Below are positions 1 through 9,075 of a stretch of DNA of 64,000 nt, in pieces. The translations under genes and the position numbers were made by a program. The DNA lies in contig NZ_CACVAN010000001.1 of assembly GCF_902726655.1 (NCBI RefSeq), positions 1,922,001 through 1,986,000 of the forward strand, in the 5' to 3' direction. The DNA is from Virgibacillus ihumii. GTDB lineage: Bacteria > Bacillota > Bacilli > Bacillales > Amphibacillaceae. Numbering within the stretch: the first letter of the stretch is position 1; each line of letters begins with the position of its first letter. The notes under the pieces are model-generated. The model did no database searches and was not told where the DNA came from. It saw only the letters and a list, made by a program, of their open reading frames with translations.

Positions 1-1
1 T

Positions 2-58
2 ATTACCGTCACAATTCTTTACGCTTTCGATCCCAATAAAGATGAACAGGAGGAATAG
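2..58 (+). CDS. C-terminal end of a small membrane protein (DUF3311-like?), partial
   Basis: An open frame enters from the left edge and ends with TAG at 56-58. It encodes a hydrophobic stretch followed by a charged tail (ILYAFDPNKDEQEE). The stop is immediately followed by the ATG of the sodium:solute symporter, whose AGGAGG site lies inside this frame, so the two are translationally coupled. In Bacillus, small DUF3311-type proteins with one or two membrane segments often sit directly before such symporters (the yhjC-yhjB arrangement). The family call is inferred from that context; too little sequence is visible to prove it. Confidence 0.5.
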   Translation: MTVTILYAFDPNKDEQEE

Positions 59-1537
59 ATGATGGCTGATTGGCTAATTGCGTTATCAATGATGATTATA
101 TATCTGGTTATTGCGCTCGTCATTGGAATCCTATCCGGGCGTGGTCAGGATAAGAGCTCTTTAAATGAATTTGCTGTTGCAGGCGGGGGTTTAGGCTTAT
201 TTGTAATGTGGTTTCTCATGGGCGGTGCCGTTTTCAGTGCCTTTTCTTTCTTAGGTGCCCCGGGCTGGGCCTACTCCATGGGCGCTCCGGCCTTTTACAT
301 TATTATTTATACTGCCTTTGCGATTTTACCATGGTACATTGTTGGACCAAAAATTCGAAAAATAGGCGTTAAACTTAACCTTTATACACTGGCAGGTTTC
401 TTTAAAGGGAGATATGGTGGCAAGACATTACCTATTTTGATTGGGCTGCTGGCTTTGTTTGCCTTTGTCCAATACCTTGCTACACAGATGAAAGGTATGG
501 CCTTCATTTTTAATATTATGACAGGCGGCAGAATCGATTTTTGGCTGGGGGCCCTACTTGCATATGGTATTGTAGTTATTTACGTTGCTACAGGGGGACT
601 CCGTGCTGCAGCGTGGTCAGATGTATTCCAGGGAATCCTCATGATTTTAATTTCCTGGATTGTAGGCATATTTGTTGTCATTCAGCTCCATGACAGTATT
701 GGCGGCATGTTCTCATCCATTGCTGAAACGAAACCAGGCTTTCTGGAAATCGGCCATTCGGGCTCAAATATGTCACCGATTGGGTATACGACAACAATTT
801 TGGTGTCAATTTTCGGTTTCTTAATGTGGCCGCACTTGTTTTCAAAGTCCTATGTCTCGAAACCTAAAACAATTAAACAAACCGTTCTTGCTTATCCAAT
901 TTTCGCGTTATTCCTGGTTCCTCTGCTTCTAATTGGATTTGCTGCAGTAGGAGTTGTTGATCCTGATGCCGTAAGCAGTCCGGATCAAATTTTACCGTAT
1001 TTAATTACCGCTGTCATTGAAATGCCCGGTTGGATTTACGGGTTAGTAGGGGCCGGGGCACTCGCCGCAGCAATGTCTTCGGCAGATGCCATCACCCATA
1101 GTGCTTCCCTGGAATTTACAGACGGGGTGATTAAAAACATTTGGCCAAATCTAAACGATAAGAAAACACTATTAACCATGCGTTTGGGAGTCATTATAAT
1201 TGGTGGATTTGCATACTATATTACCATTTTTGGCGGACAGGGGTTAATTGCGTTATTGCTTGGCGCGTATGGAGCCATCGTTCAATTTGCTCCTGGTGTT
1301 TATGGAGCACTTTATTGGAAACGGGCAACAGCACCAGCTGTTATAATAGGGATGATTACGGGAACATTGGTAAACTATTATTTTCAGCTTGTGGCAACAA
1401 GCACACCATTCGATATCCATCCAGGTATTTTAGGTTTGATAGCAAACCTTATTCTGTTTATCACAATCAGCTATGTAACAAAATCTCAAAATAAACAGGC
1501 TGTCTCCACCTATGTGGACGCGAAGAAAATTTCATAA
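59..1537 (+). CDS. Sodium:solute symporter (SSS family)
   Basis: 492-residue integral membrane protein with about 13 hydrophobic segments. It has the features of the SSS/SLC5 family: an early glycine-rich segment around residues 38-75 (VAGGGLGLFVMWFLMGGAVF) and a conserved AGALAAAMSSADAITHS segment near residues 340-356. It probably imports a small organic solute (amino acid, monocarboxylate or similar) with Na+; the substrate cannot be read from sequence. The start at 59 has AGGAGG five bases upstream; the ATG at 62 is equally possible. It is followed by a strong bidirectional terminator and faces the formamidase-type gene convergently. Confidence 0.85.
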   Translation: MMADWLIALSMMIIYLVIALVIGILSGRGQDKSSLNEFAVAGGGLGLFVMWFLMGGAVFSAFSFLGAPGWAYSMGAPAFYIIIYTAFAILPWYIVGPKIRKIGVKLNLYTLAGFFKGRYGGKTLPILIGLLALFAFVQYLATQMKGMAFIFNIMTGGRIDFWLGALLAYGIVVIYVATGGLRAAAWSDVFQGILMILISWIVGIFVVIQLHDSIGGMFSSIAETKPGFLEIGHSGSNMSPIGYTTTILVSIFGFLMWPHLFSKSYVSKPKTIKQTVLAYPIFALFLVPLLLIGFAAVGVVDPDAVSSPDQILPYLITAVIEMPGWIYGLVGAGALAAAMSSADAITHSASLEFTDGVIKNIWPNLNDKKTLLTMRLGVIIIGGFAYYITIFGGQGLIALLLGAYGAIVQFAPGVYGALYWKRATAPAVIIGMITGTLVNYYFQLVATSTPFDIHPGILGLIANLILFITISYVTKSQNKQAVSTYVDAKKIS

Positions 1538-1551
1538 AATACTGCGTTAAC

Positions 1552-1585
1552 AAAGGGCTGTCTCAGTAAATTGAGACAGCCCTTT
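1552..1585. terminator. Bidirectional rho-independent terminator
   Basis: Perfect 14-bp stem (AAAGGGCTGTCTCA, 1552-1565, with its complement at 1572-1585) around a 6-base loop. The A/T-rich ends of the arms provide a short U-tract on either strand. It sits between the convergent symporter and formamidase genes and probably serves both. Confidence 0.85.
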
Positions 1586-1644
1586 ATGGATTGAATTATC
1601 CTACCAAACCACAATGTCCTATAAATCAGGAACCATTTTGGAAC

Positions 1645-2601
1645 TCACCTAAAAATCGAATTCGGCAAAAACGCGGACACCAACCAGTTTGGTGCATCCA
1701 CAATTTCACTTATTTTCAGATCAACGGCAACACTGCACAGCATATATGCTTCCTGATCACTTAGACCATAAGTACCCACTAAATGTTCAATCATGTAACT
1801 TATCGCCTTTTTCGATGCTTCCACTAAATCCGGTCCATTACCAGTTGTTACATAATACCCCTGGCTATCCGCTTCGGGCATTGGCGGCCCCGGGATTTCA
1901 TATCGTGGTTCTGCAATTGATTTACCTTTATGAAGTTTAAATCGGACAGTTGTTTCCATCGATGCCTCAATAGCCGTGCCACAAACTTCACCATCGCCCT
2001 GAGCAGCGTGTGTATCGCCAATCGAGAACAAGGCTCCTTCAACCCACACCGGTAAGTATAGCTTTGTTCCTTTGGTTAAATGCCTGATATCCATATTGCC
2101 GCCATTCTTTCTTGGCGGTACCACACTAAAGTTCCCTTCTTCAGGTAATGCAACACCAATGGTTCCGGGGAAGGGCTTCATAAACAAATCAATTCCGTGT
2201 AAAAATTCCGTTTTGTTTCGTTGTGTTAAATCAAATGTCTTAATGGCCGGTTTTGGAAATTGATCAGCCAATAGGCCAAATCCGGGGATAATCGCTGTCC
2301 ATCCCCAGTCCAATTGTCTGAAATCCAGCATTTCAATTTCCAGCGTATCCCCCGGTTGAGCATCTTTTACATAAATTGGCCCTGCAACAGGATTTACTTT
2401 TTCAAAATCGAGACTTCCCACATCGTCAGCAGTAGAATTCTTTGAAAATTGCCCACCGGAGGATTCCGTGATTTCATATGAGATAGTTTGACCCGAATCT
2501 ACTTCCGCAATAGGTTTTATACTATTATCCCATCCATGGTGCATGTGTGATTTAAAATCATGGATCGTTTTGTGCATATGGTGGTGATGATGAATTGACA
2601 T
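1645..2601 (-). CDS. Acetamidase/formamidase family amidohydrolase
   Basis: 318-residue protein of the FmdA/AmdA family, which hydrolyses formamide, acetamide or related short amides to ammonia and the acid. Family features are NPVAGPIYV at residues 70-78 and the GDTHAAQGDGEVCGTAIE block at about 195-212, which carries conserved His/Asp/Glu active-site residues. Oddly, the natural N-terminus is very histidine-rich: 10 of the first 22 residues, including five in a row at 4-8. AGGAGGG lies 8 bases before ATG 2601, so this start is well supported. It follows the Nramp-like gene by 38 bp and is almost certainly co-transcribed with it. The real amide substrate is unknown. Confidence 0.85.
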   Translation of the reverse strand: MSIHHHHHMHKTIHDFKSHMHHGWDNSIKPIAEVDSGQTISYEITESSGGQFSKNSTADDVGSLDFEKVNPVAGPIYVKDAQPGDTLEIEMLDFRQLDWGWTAIIPGFGLLADQFPKPAIKTFDLTQRNKTEFLHGIDLFMKPFPGTIGVALPEEGNFSVVPPRKNGGNMDIRHLTKGTKLYLPVWVEGALFSIGDTHAAQGDGEVCGTAIEASMETTVRFKLHKGKSIAEPRYEIPGPPMPEADSQGYYVTTGNGPDLVEASKKAISYMIEHLVGTYGLSDQEAYMLCSVAVDLKISEIVDAPNWLVSAFLPNSIFR

Positions 2602-2639
2602 AACAAATTCCCTCCTACACTAACTTAATTTCTTTATAA

Positions 2640-3947
2640 CTACCCAAAAATCAATTGAAACAGCTCACTGCCTCCAAGATACAGATACAGCAGGATAATA
2701 AGTCCGAAAATCGTATTTTTAACCTTCCCATTTCGATCAACTTCAGCAATCTGTTTGGAATTTAATAAATACAGAAGAACTGCTGCCAGAATCGGCATAA
2801 ACGCCGCTCCAAGTGCACCATATATAAGTACAATCACCACTGGCTGTTTAAATAACAGAAGCAGCATTGGCGGAAATGTTATCCAAAAGAGATAGAATCG
2901 AAATGACGGATCTTTTTCAGTTATTGGCTTTTCTTCCCCTGAAGCTTTCTTACCTTTTTTCTTAACAATACGAACAAAGTCTGCAAATAAATAGGACATG
3001 CCATGCCAAGGGCCAACAATAGAAGTGAAAATAGCACCCCATACACCAATTAGGAAAACCCAACGTGCTATATTTCCAAACCTCTCCCCATAAGCATCGG
3101 CCAGGCCGACGAGTCCATCATTTCCGCTAATTGTTACCCCTGAACCAAACAATAATTCCGCCGCAATTATCATTACGCTTATTGCAAACATTCCTGTTAC
3201 AATGTAAGCCACTGATACATCAAGTTTCATAATTGACATCCAACGTCTGTCTCTCCAACCTTTTGCATAGATCCAATATGAATAGGAAGTAAGGGTTATG
3301 GAAGCACCAACCCCTCCCAATATGCCCAATATCTTAAAAAATGAGCCTTCCGGTATGGAAGGAACTACCCCGTAATCAACGGTTCCGGCATTTACTGCGA
3401 TAATTACTGCAGAGCCAATTATGCTAACAAACATTATACCGATTAAGACTTTCATCAAACCTTCCAGTACCTGATATCTACCAAACCAAACTAGTAGAAA
3501 ACCAGCCACTCCTGAGCCAATTGCCCAAAAAGCAAAAGAAGTACCCGGAAACATAGCAACCAGTATCATTGCTGACGTCCCTGTTATTGCTGATCCATAT
3601 ATTAAACCCATCAATACTAGGTATACGCCAAAATAGATGGTTGCCCACCACCCTGCCATATGCCATCCTTCCAAAATTGTTCTCCCTGAGGCAAGATACC
3701 AGCGACCTATTCCCTCGGTTAAAACGAACTTTATAAAAGCCCCTACAATAATAACCCAGAGTAAAGTCAATCCAAAACCTGTTCCGGCAATAGAAGCCAT
3801 GATGAAGTCACCTGCTCCCACACCGGTAGCCGCAACAACAAATCCAGGACCTACAAATTTCAGTTTTCCTTTTAAACTTTTGGGCGGCGATGTGTTAGAT
3901 TGTCCTTTTAGTTCTGGCATTTCAAATTTCCTGGTTTCCAATTTCAT
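2640..3947 (-). CDS. Nramp-related membrane transporter lacking canonical metal-site motifs
   Basis: About 435 residues with 11 or so membrane segments and the Nramp/NRAMP-SLC11 layout (GPGF at 33-36, TEGIGRWYLASGRTILEG after the third segment). Canonical Nramps bind Mn2+/Fe2+ with DPGN in segment 1 and MPH in segment 6. Here the segment-1 position reads GAGD (44-47) and segment 6 reads ASITLTSYSYWIY, so both motifs are replaced. The substrate may therefore not be a divalent metal. It precedes the amidase gene in a two-gene operon. AGGAGG is only one base before ATG 3947; the in-frame TTG at 3941 has ideal 7-base spacing and may be the true start. A cre-like site lies upstream. Confidence 0.75.
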   Translation of the reverse strand: MKLETRKFEMPELKGQSNTSPPKSLKGKLKFVGPGFVVAATGVGAGDFIMASIAGTGFGLTLLWVIIVGAFIKFVLTEGIGRWYLASGRTILEGWHMAGWWATIYFGVYLVLMGLIYGSAITGTSAMILVAMFPGTSFAFWAIGSGVAGFLLVWFGRYQVLEGLMKVLIGIMFVSIIGSAVIIAVNAGTVDYGVVPSIPEGSFFKILGILGGVGASITLTSYSYWIYAKGWRDRRWMSIMKLDVSVAYIVTGMFAISVMIIAAELLFGSGVTISGNDGLVGLADAYGERFGNIARWVFLIGVWGAIFTSIVGPWHGMSYLFADFVRIVKKKGKKASGEEKPITEKDPSFRFYLFWITFPPMLLLLFKQPVVIVLIYGALGAAFMPILAAVLLYLLNSKQIAEVDRNGKVKNTIFGLIILLYLYLGGSELFQLIFG

Positions 3948-4006
3948 TCCTCCTAAAATAATAAGTTTTACATCCTTTTGCTATGTGAACATAAAATTGC
4001 ACATCA

Positions 4007-4022
4007 ATGGTAACGCTTACAT
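4007..4022 (-). promoter_or_regulatory. Candidate CcpA (cre) site upstream of the Nramp-like operon
   Basis: On the minus strand the sequence ATGTAAGCGTTACCAT matches the Bacillus cre consensus WTGNAARCGNWWWCAW at 15 of 16 positions. It lies 60 bp upstream of the Nramp-like start, a plausible place for carbon-catabolite control. No clear -35/-10 pair was identified around it. Confidence 0.5.
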
Positions 4023-4091
4023 TAAGAGGTAAAACTACTTAATCTAGTGCACAGAGCTTCCTTCATTTAGATATATGAAAACCATTTAAAC

Positions 4092-4238
4092 AATGAGGCT
4101 GGGACAAAAGTGTTTTATCAAAAGAAAAATACGAATTAATTAGAAATGGTGCATATAGCCGCTCCGGAAATATACTTCGCTATAGTAGTGGATTGTTCGT
4201 CTTTTTCGATACACTTTTTCGTTTTCCCCAACCTCATT
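4092..4238. repeat. MITE-like element with terminal inverted repeats
   Basis: About 147 bp bounded by AATGAGGCTGGG (4092-4103) and CCCAACCTCATT (4227-4238), complementary except for one position that would be a G-U pair in RNA. Imperfect complementarity continues inward for about 40 bases, both arms being A-rich with GTGT, ATC-AAAA and ACGAA blocks in the same order. It contains no gene. It lies between the chromate-transporter end and the Nramp-like promoter. GAGGCTGGGACA-type repeats are known in other Firmicutes; that this is a dispersed repeat is inferred. Confidence 0.55.
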
Positions 4239-4257
4239 CTTTTTTATATAGTTATAA

Positions 4258-4788
4258 TCAAAGAAAAAATCCGCCATAAACCAGTGCGCCTACAATAACA
4301 AAAGCAGGGTGTACCTTGACTTGTTCCATCAATACATAACTCACAACAATCAAAAATGCCGTTTGCCAAATACCTGCTCCCTCATAGGATTCCACGAAAA
4401 AGTCCCAAGCCATTAAGCCGAGCAGCAAGGCAATAACCGGCCGGACATAGAGGGTAAGCCGCTTAACCTTAGGGGAATCTTTATACTTATATAAAACACC
4501 CAACAGGACAATCATCAGAATGAGCGAAGGGGCCACTGTTCCAAACACAGCAACTAGCGCACCCGGTATCCCACCTATCTCATAGCCTATATATCCTGCC
4601 ATTTTAGTAGATATCGGACCAGGGAGTGCATTACCTAAAGCAAGCACTTCACTGAATTCCTGAATGGTCATCCATTCATATCGCTGCACAACTTCATTTT
4701 CAACCAATGGGATGGAAGCAGGGCCGCCTCCGTACCCCAGGATGCCAGGTATGAAAAATGCCAAAAAGATATGCCAATACAGAATCAT
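4258..4788 (-). CDS. Chromate transporter family, short-chain subunit (YwrA-like)
   Basis: 176 residues, about five membrane helices, a single CHR domain. It carries GYGGGP at 18-23 and NALPGP near 53-58, both family hallmarks. Short-chain CHR proteins work as pairs, and a homologous partner lies immediately upstream, overlapping by ATGA (translational coupling). In Bacillus subtilis the equivalent ywrA/ywrB pair is linked to chromate efflux. Here it ends a long operon that begins with a peptide ABC transporter and a gamma-glutamyltranspeptidase, so chromate need not be its natural substrate. Confidence 0.85.
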   Translation of the reverse strand: MILYWHIFLAFFIPGILGYGGGPASIPLVENEVVQRYEWMTIQEFSEVLALGNALPGPISTKMAGYIGYEIGGIPGALVAVFGTVAPSLILMIVLLGVLYKYKDSPKVKRLTLYVRPVIALLLGLMAWDFFVESYEGAGIWQTAFLIVVSYVLMEQVKVHPAFVIVGALVYGGFFL

Positions 4789-5366
4789 TGTCCAGCACCC
4801 TCCCTTGCCTTTTGTTTTTCATCCTCTGAGCTGCTTTTATCCTTTTGAACAAGGGCAAGCACCAATAAAGCCCCAATCACAATGCCCGGATGTACGCCAA
4901 GTTTCAAAATAACTAAAATAATAGCAGACATGATAATCGTCTTTTTCCATCCTAAGCCTTTTCCCGCTTTCTCTAAAAACTGCCATGTGAGGACCGCCAG
5001 CATGACTCCGACAACTGGGATGACAGCAGTCGTCATACCACTCACCCAATCAAAGTTGCTTATGGATGATAAGGAAGCAAGCAGGATAATCATTAGAAAA
5101 ATAGTTGGCAGGATGGATGCAATTACTGCATTGATCATCCCGAGAAATCCGGATTCGCGATGACCAATATACCCAGCCATTTTCGTAATGATAGGTCCGG
5201 GAAGCGTATTACACAAGGCAAGGATATCGCCAAATTCTTCATCTGTTACCCACTTATATTTTTCAACCGTTTCAATGTGAATTAATGGTATTGATCCGGG
5301 ACCGCCCCCATAACCAAGCATTCCCACTCTGAAAAATGCCAGAAATAGATTCCATTGAACTCTCAT
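4785..5366 (-). CDS. Chromate transporter family, short-chain subunit (YwrB-like)
   Basis: 193 residues with one CHR domain: GYGGGP near residues 18-23, NTLPGP at about 53-58 and five or so membrane helices. Start chosen at ATG 5366 (MRVQWN), which has AAGGAGGTG at ideal distance; a longer frame upstream would run into the gamma-glutamyltranspeptidase gene. The stop overlaps the next gene's ATG by four bases. The partner in the following gene is clearly paralogous, as expected for a two-subunit CHR transporter. The operon context (peptide import plus gamma-glutamyl cleavage) is conserved only in part with B. subtilis ywrABCD. Confidence 0.85.
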   Translation of the reverse strand: MRVQWNLFLAFFRVGMLGYGGGPGSIPLIHIETVEKYKWVTDEEFGDILALCNTLPGPIITKMAGYIGHRESGFLGMINAVIASILPTIFLMIILLASLSSISNFDWVSGMTTAVIPVVGVMLAVLTWQFLEKAGKGLGWKKTIIMSAIILVILKLGVHPGIVIGALLVLALVQKDKSSSEDEKQKAREGAGQ

Positions 5367-5382
5367 ACCGGGCACCTCCTTC

Positions 5383-6996
5383 TTACCAGCACGCAACTGC
5401 TCCATCCGTTCTGGATTCCGTACCGCCAATAAGAACACCCGAGTCCGGATCCCTCAGTATGATCTGTCCTCGACCGAATGTATTGGGCTCCAGCTGAATC
5501 TGAATTTCGTGCCCTTTTTCAGCTAAACTTTGCGCAATATGATGAGGGAAACGATTTTCCACCTCAATCTTTTTGTCTTTCATCCATTGCCAGCGAGGTG
5601 CATCCAGCGCTGCCTGCGGATTCAAATCAAAATCAAGCATATTCATGACTACCTGCACATGGCCCTGTGGCTGCATAAATCCTCCCATTACACCAAATGG
5701 GCCAACGGGGTCTTTACCTTTAGTCATAAAACCGGGAATAATAGTATGATAAGTCCTTTTTCCTCCCTTTAAGGCATTGACATGACTGGAGTCTAATGAG
5801 AATCCATGACCACGGTTCTGCAGGGCAATCCCTGTTCCCGGAACAACTAAACCGGATCCAAATCCCATATAATTGCTTTGAATAAAAGACACCATGTTCC
5901 CTTCATTGTCTGCAGCAGCCAAGTAAACGGTCCCGCTCATGGAAGGTTCACCTGCTTCCGGCTGTAAGGCTGCTTCCCCAATCTGATTCCTTCGTATATC
6001 CCCGTATTCATCAGACAATATATCATTCGCTGAATATCTCATATGGGATTCCTCTGTTACGTGTTTTTGACCATCAGCGAACGCGAGTTTTACAGCTTCC
6101 ATTTGTTTGTGGTATGTATCCACTGATTCTTTTTCGGTAAAGGTAAAGCCTTTGAGAATATTAAGTGCCTGCAAAGCAATAATCCCCTGCCCGTTTGGCG
6201 GTATTTCCCATACATCATATCCACGGTAATTCACCTTAATCGGATCAACCCATTCCGGTTTATATTCAGAAAGGTCCTCCGAAGTTAAATAGCCGCCGGT
6301 TTCTTTTGAAAAATTTACAATTCTGTCAGCTAGTTCACCACGATAAAAAGACTCGGCGTTTGTTTCAGCAATAGACCTTAATGTTTCCGCGTGATCCAGC
6401 GATGACCAAATCTCCCCTGTTTTCGGTGCTCTTCCTTTAGGTGCAAACGTTTCGAACCAATAGTTAAAGGACTCCTCCGTTAAGCAACTGCTGAAATTCT
6501 GATAAGCTTTCTTCCAGAACTTGCCTAAAGTCGGTGATATCGGAAACCCTTCTTCCGCATACGTAATGGCAGGTTGTAATACTTCAGATAATGGCAGTTT
6601 ACCAAACCGTTCGGACAGTTCTGCCCATGCCCCGGGTGCACCAGGCACGGTTACAGGCATCCAGCCATACTTCGGCATTTCACCATAACCGGCATTTTTA
6701 ACGTCATCAATCGAAATGTTTGCCGGTGAGCGGCCACTGCCATTAAGACCATGCAGTTTCCCTTTGGTCCAGACAAGCGCAAACGCATCACCACCTATCC
6801 CATTGGAAGTTGGCTCAACGACCGTAAGGCATGCCGCAGTGGCGATTGCAGCATCAATCGCATTCCCGCCTTTTTTCAAAATATCAAGGCCAGCTTGAGA
6901 CGCTAATGGCTGGGATGTTGCAACCATGCCATTGCTTGCATATGAAACATTTCGGTTAACTGGATATGGGTGTGCTTGATTTGTAAATGAGTTCAT
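5383..6996 (-). CDS. Gamma-glutamyltranspeptidase family protein, cytoplasmic (YwrD-like)
   Basis: 537 residues, the Ggt (Ntn-hydrolase) fold: GGNAIDAAIA near 43-52, GIGGD at 66-70 and the autoprocessing site around SGTVY with Thr356 as predicted catalytic nucleophile. C-terminal glycine motifs (GGFMQPQGH, GGTESRTDGA) are present. There is no signal peptide, so it should act inside the cell, unlike secreted Bacillus Ggt. It follows dppDF-type ATPase genes and precedes the CHR pair, matching the ywrD gene of the B. subtilis ywr locus. The likely job is cleaving gamma-glutamyl bonds in imported peptides such as glutathione-like compounds (inference). AAGGAG sits 8 bases before ATG 6996. Confidence 0.88.
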   Translation of the reverse strand: MNSFTNQAHPYPVNRNVSYASNGMVATSQPLASQAGLDILKKGGNAIDAAIATAACLTVVEPTSNGIGGDAFALVWTKGKLHGLNGSGRSPANISIDDVKNAGYGEMPKYGWMPVTVPGAPGAWAELSERFGKLPLSEVLQPAITYAEEGFPISPTLGKFWKKAYQNFSSCLTEESFNYWFETFAPKGRAPKTGEIWSSLDHAETLRSIAETNAESFYRGELADRIVNFSKETGGYLTSEDLSEYKPEWVDPIKVNYRGYDVWEIPPNGQGIIALQALNILKGFTFTEKESVDTYHKQMEAVKLAFADGQKHVTEESHMRYSANDILSDEYGDIRRNQIGEAALQPEAGEPSMSGTVYLAAADNEGNMVSFIQSNYMGFGSGLVVPGTGIALQNRGHGFSLDSSHVNALKGGKRTYHTIIPGFMTKGKDPVGPFGVMGGFMQPQGHVQVVMNMLDFDLNPQAALDAPRWQWMKDKKIEVENRFPHHIAQSLAEKGHEIQIQLEPNTFGRGQIILRDPDSGVLIGGTESRTDGAVACW

Positions 6997-7048
6997 AAAA
7001 GCATCTCCTTATAAATAGTTTGATAGATTCCCGTTTATTATTTAATAC

Positions 7049-8029
7049 CTATACCTCGTGACAAGCTACGAAATGCCCGGATTCGATCTCTCTCCATTCA
7101 GGGGCTACTTCTTTACAGTGCTCTGTAGCCAATGGACAACGTGTATGAAATCTGCAGCCCTGCGGAATATTTAATGGGCTCGGGACATCCCCTTTTAAAA
7201 TGATGCGTTCTCTGCTTGCATTATTATTTATTGTAGGGATAGCTGATAATAAGGCCTGTGTATATGGATGCAACGGATTTCGGTAAAGTTCATTTTTATC
7301 AGCCATTTCAACGATTTTACCCAAATACATAACTGCTACCTTATCACTGATATGTTTTACGACGGACAGATCATGTGAAATAAATAAATAGGTTAACTGA
7401 TAATCCTTTTTAAGTTTTTGCAGAAGATTTAATACTTGGGCCTGTACCGAGACATCAAGCGCTGATACAGCTTCATCACATATGATAAGTTTAGGCCTCA
7501 CCGCTAAAGCACGGGCAATACTGATCCTTTGCCGTTGACCGCCGCTGAATTCGTGCGGATACTTCCAATAATGTTCCGGTTTTAAACCAACATCAATCAG
7601 CAGCCGCTGAATATAATCCTTTGTATCTGCTTTCGGAACAATTTTATGGGTACGAATTACTTCACTTAACATTGCCCCAACTGTCATTCGCTGATTTAAT
7701 GAACCGTACGGGTCCTGAAATATCATTTGCATATCTTTCCGGACTTTTCTTAGCTGTCTTTTTTTTAAACGCGTTATATTTTCCCCATCAAAAATGGTTT
7801 CACCTTCAGTCGGGTCCTGCAAGCGAAGTATATTCCTTCCCATAGTAGATTTCCCGCAGCCTGATTCTCCTACGACTCCTACTGTTTCCCCATGGTTGAT
7901 AAATAGGGAGACATCATCCACCGCTTTGACAAATTCTTTTTGATTAAAGGAACCACCCATAGGAAAGTATTTTTTAAGTCCCTTGACTTCAAGTAACTTC
8001 TTTTTTGGCATTTGTTCTTGTACCGGCAT
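7049..8029 (-). CDS. Oligopeptide/dipeptide ABC transporter ATP-binding protein (DppF/OppF type)
   Basis: ABC ATPase with Walker [10 protein letters not shown], signature SGGQRQRISIARAL, Walker B LIICDEAVSALD and the C-terminal oligopeptide-ABC motif CRFHTRCPLATEHC. It pairs with the preceding DppD-type ATPase to power the peptide permease. The ribosome site GGAGGAGG touches an ATG at 8035, while the ATG at 8029 has better spacing, so 8029 is used. It overlaps the upstream ATPase gene, typical of dpp operons. Its neighbour is a cytoplasmic gamma-glutamyltranspeptidase, suggesting the cargo is processed after import. Confidence 0.92.
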   Translation of the reverse strand: MPVQEQMPKKKLLEVKGLKKYFPMGGSFNQKEFVKAVDDVSLFINHGETVGVVGESGCGKSTMGRNILRLQDPTEGETIFDGENITRLKKRQLRKVRKDMQMIFQDPYGSLNQRMTVGAMLSEVIRTHKIVPKADTKDYIQRLLIDVGLKPEHYWKYPHEFSGGQRQRISIARALAVRPKLIICDEAVSALDVSVQAQVLNLLQKLKKDYQLTYLFISHDLSVVKHISDKVAVMYLGKIVEMADKNELYRNPLHPYTQALLSAIPTINNNASRERIILKGDVPSPLNIPQGCRFHTRCPLATEHCKEVAPEWREIESGHFVACHEV

Positions 8030-9020
8030 TCCCATCCTCCTCCGTTTCCGCCCATTTTTCAGTGTACATCCAGCAGCTTACCTGGTGATCGTCATCACCC
8101 GTCAGAGCAGGTGACTCGTCATGACAGAGTCCTCTGGCAAAAGGGCATCTATCAGCGAAACGGCAACCGTTCAAAAGTTCATCCGGATTTGGAACCGTTC
8201 CTTGAATAATAGGGAGTTCTTCCTGTTCCTCTTCCAGATTGGGAATTGCTTTTATTAACCCCTGTGTATAAGGATGCTTCGGGTTTATAAATAATTCTTC
8301 TGCGGGACTTTTTTCAACGACTTTCCCGGCGTACATGACCAAAACATTATCAGCCATTTCCGAAACGACTCCCAAATCGTGGGTAATCATCATGATAGCC
8401 ATTTGCATTTCATTTTTTAACTCATTCATCAGATCAAGAATCTGTGCCTGAATGGTTACGTCCAAAGCAGTTGTCGGTTCATCCGCAATTAAAAGTTTCG
8501 GGTTGCAAGCGAGAGCCATAGCAATCATAACCCTTTGCCTCATCCCTCCACTTAGTTGATGGGGATAATCATCAACCCGCTTTTCCGGTGACGGAATTCC
8601 AACAAGTTTAAACATTTTCACGGCCCGCTCAAGAGCTTCCTTTTTATCTACTTTTTGGTGTATACGCATTGCCTCTGCAACCTGTTTCCCCACTGTATGA
8701 ACAGGATTAAGCGAGGTCATGGGTTCCTGGAAAATCATTGATAGGTTATTACCACGGATTTTACTCATTTCCTTCATATTTTTATGAACCAGATTTTCAT
8801 TCTCAAGCAATACCTCCCCCTCAGTAATTTCGCCATTTTTGGGAAGAAGGCCCATAACGGATAGAGAAGTTAAGCTTTTACCGCAACCCGACTCACCCAC
8901 AATACAAAGCGTTTCGCCTTTTTTTACAGAAAAGCTGACTTTGTCCAATATAGGGACAAATTTTTTCTTATTTCTAAAACCAGCGGAAAGATTCTTAACC
9001 TCCAGTTGAATTTCACTCAT
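7989..9020 (-). CDS. Oligopeptide/dipeptide ABC transporter ATP-binding protein (DppD/OppD type)
   Basis: 343-residue ABC ATPase (Walker A GESGCGKS, signature [15 protein letters not shown], Walker [14 protein letters not shown]-terminal [14 protein letters not shown]). Start placed at ATG 9020 ([10 protein letters not shown]) because GAGGTG lies six bases upstream and family members begin here; the frame continues upstream without homology. It overlaps the following ATPase gene. Together with the two permeases and the lipoprotein upstream it makes a complete five-component peptide importer in the order A-B-C-D-F. Confidence 0.92.
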   Translation of the reverse strand: MSEIQLEVKNLSAGFRNKKKFVPILDKVSFSVKKGETLCIVGESGCGKSLTSLSVMGLLPKNGEITEGEVLLENENLVHKNMKEMSKIRGNNLSMIFQEPMTSLNPVHTVGKQVAEAMRIHQKVDKKEALERAVKMFKLVGIPSPEKRVDDYPHQLSGGMRQRVMIAMALACNPKLLIADEPTTALDVTIQAQILDLMNELKNEMQMAIMMITHDLGVVSEMADNVLVMYAGKVVEKSPAEELFINPKHPYTQGLIKAIPNLEEEQEELPIIQGTVPNPDELLNGCRFADRCPFARGLCHDESPALTGDDDHQVSCWMYTEKWAETEEDGNAGTRTNAKKEVT

Positions 9021-9075
9021 TTCATTCACCTCTTCCGGAATGCTGATGCAGCATGATTTATTGTATGAACTGAGA

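Noticed and set aside
1689..2263. Plus-strand open frames opposite the formamidase gene
   Set aside because: They mirror a well-supported gene with a strong ribosome site, have no ribosome sites of their own and resemble no family.
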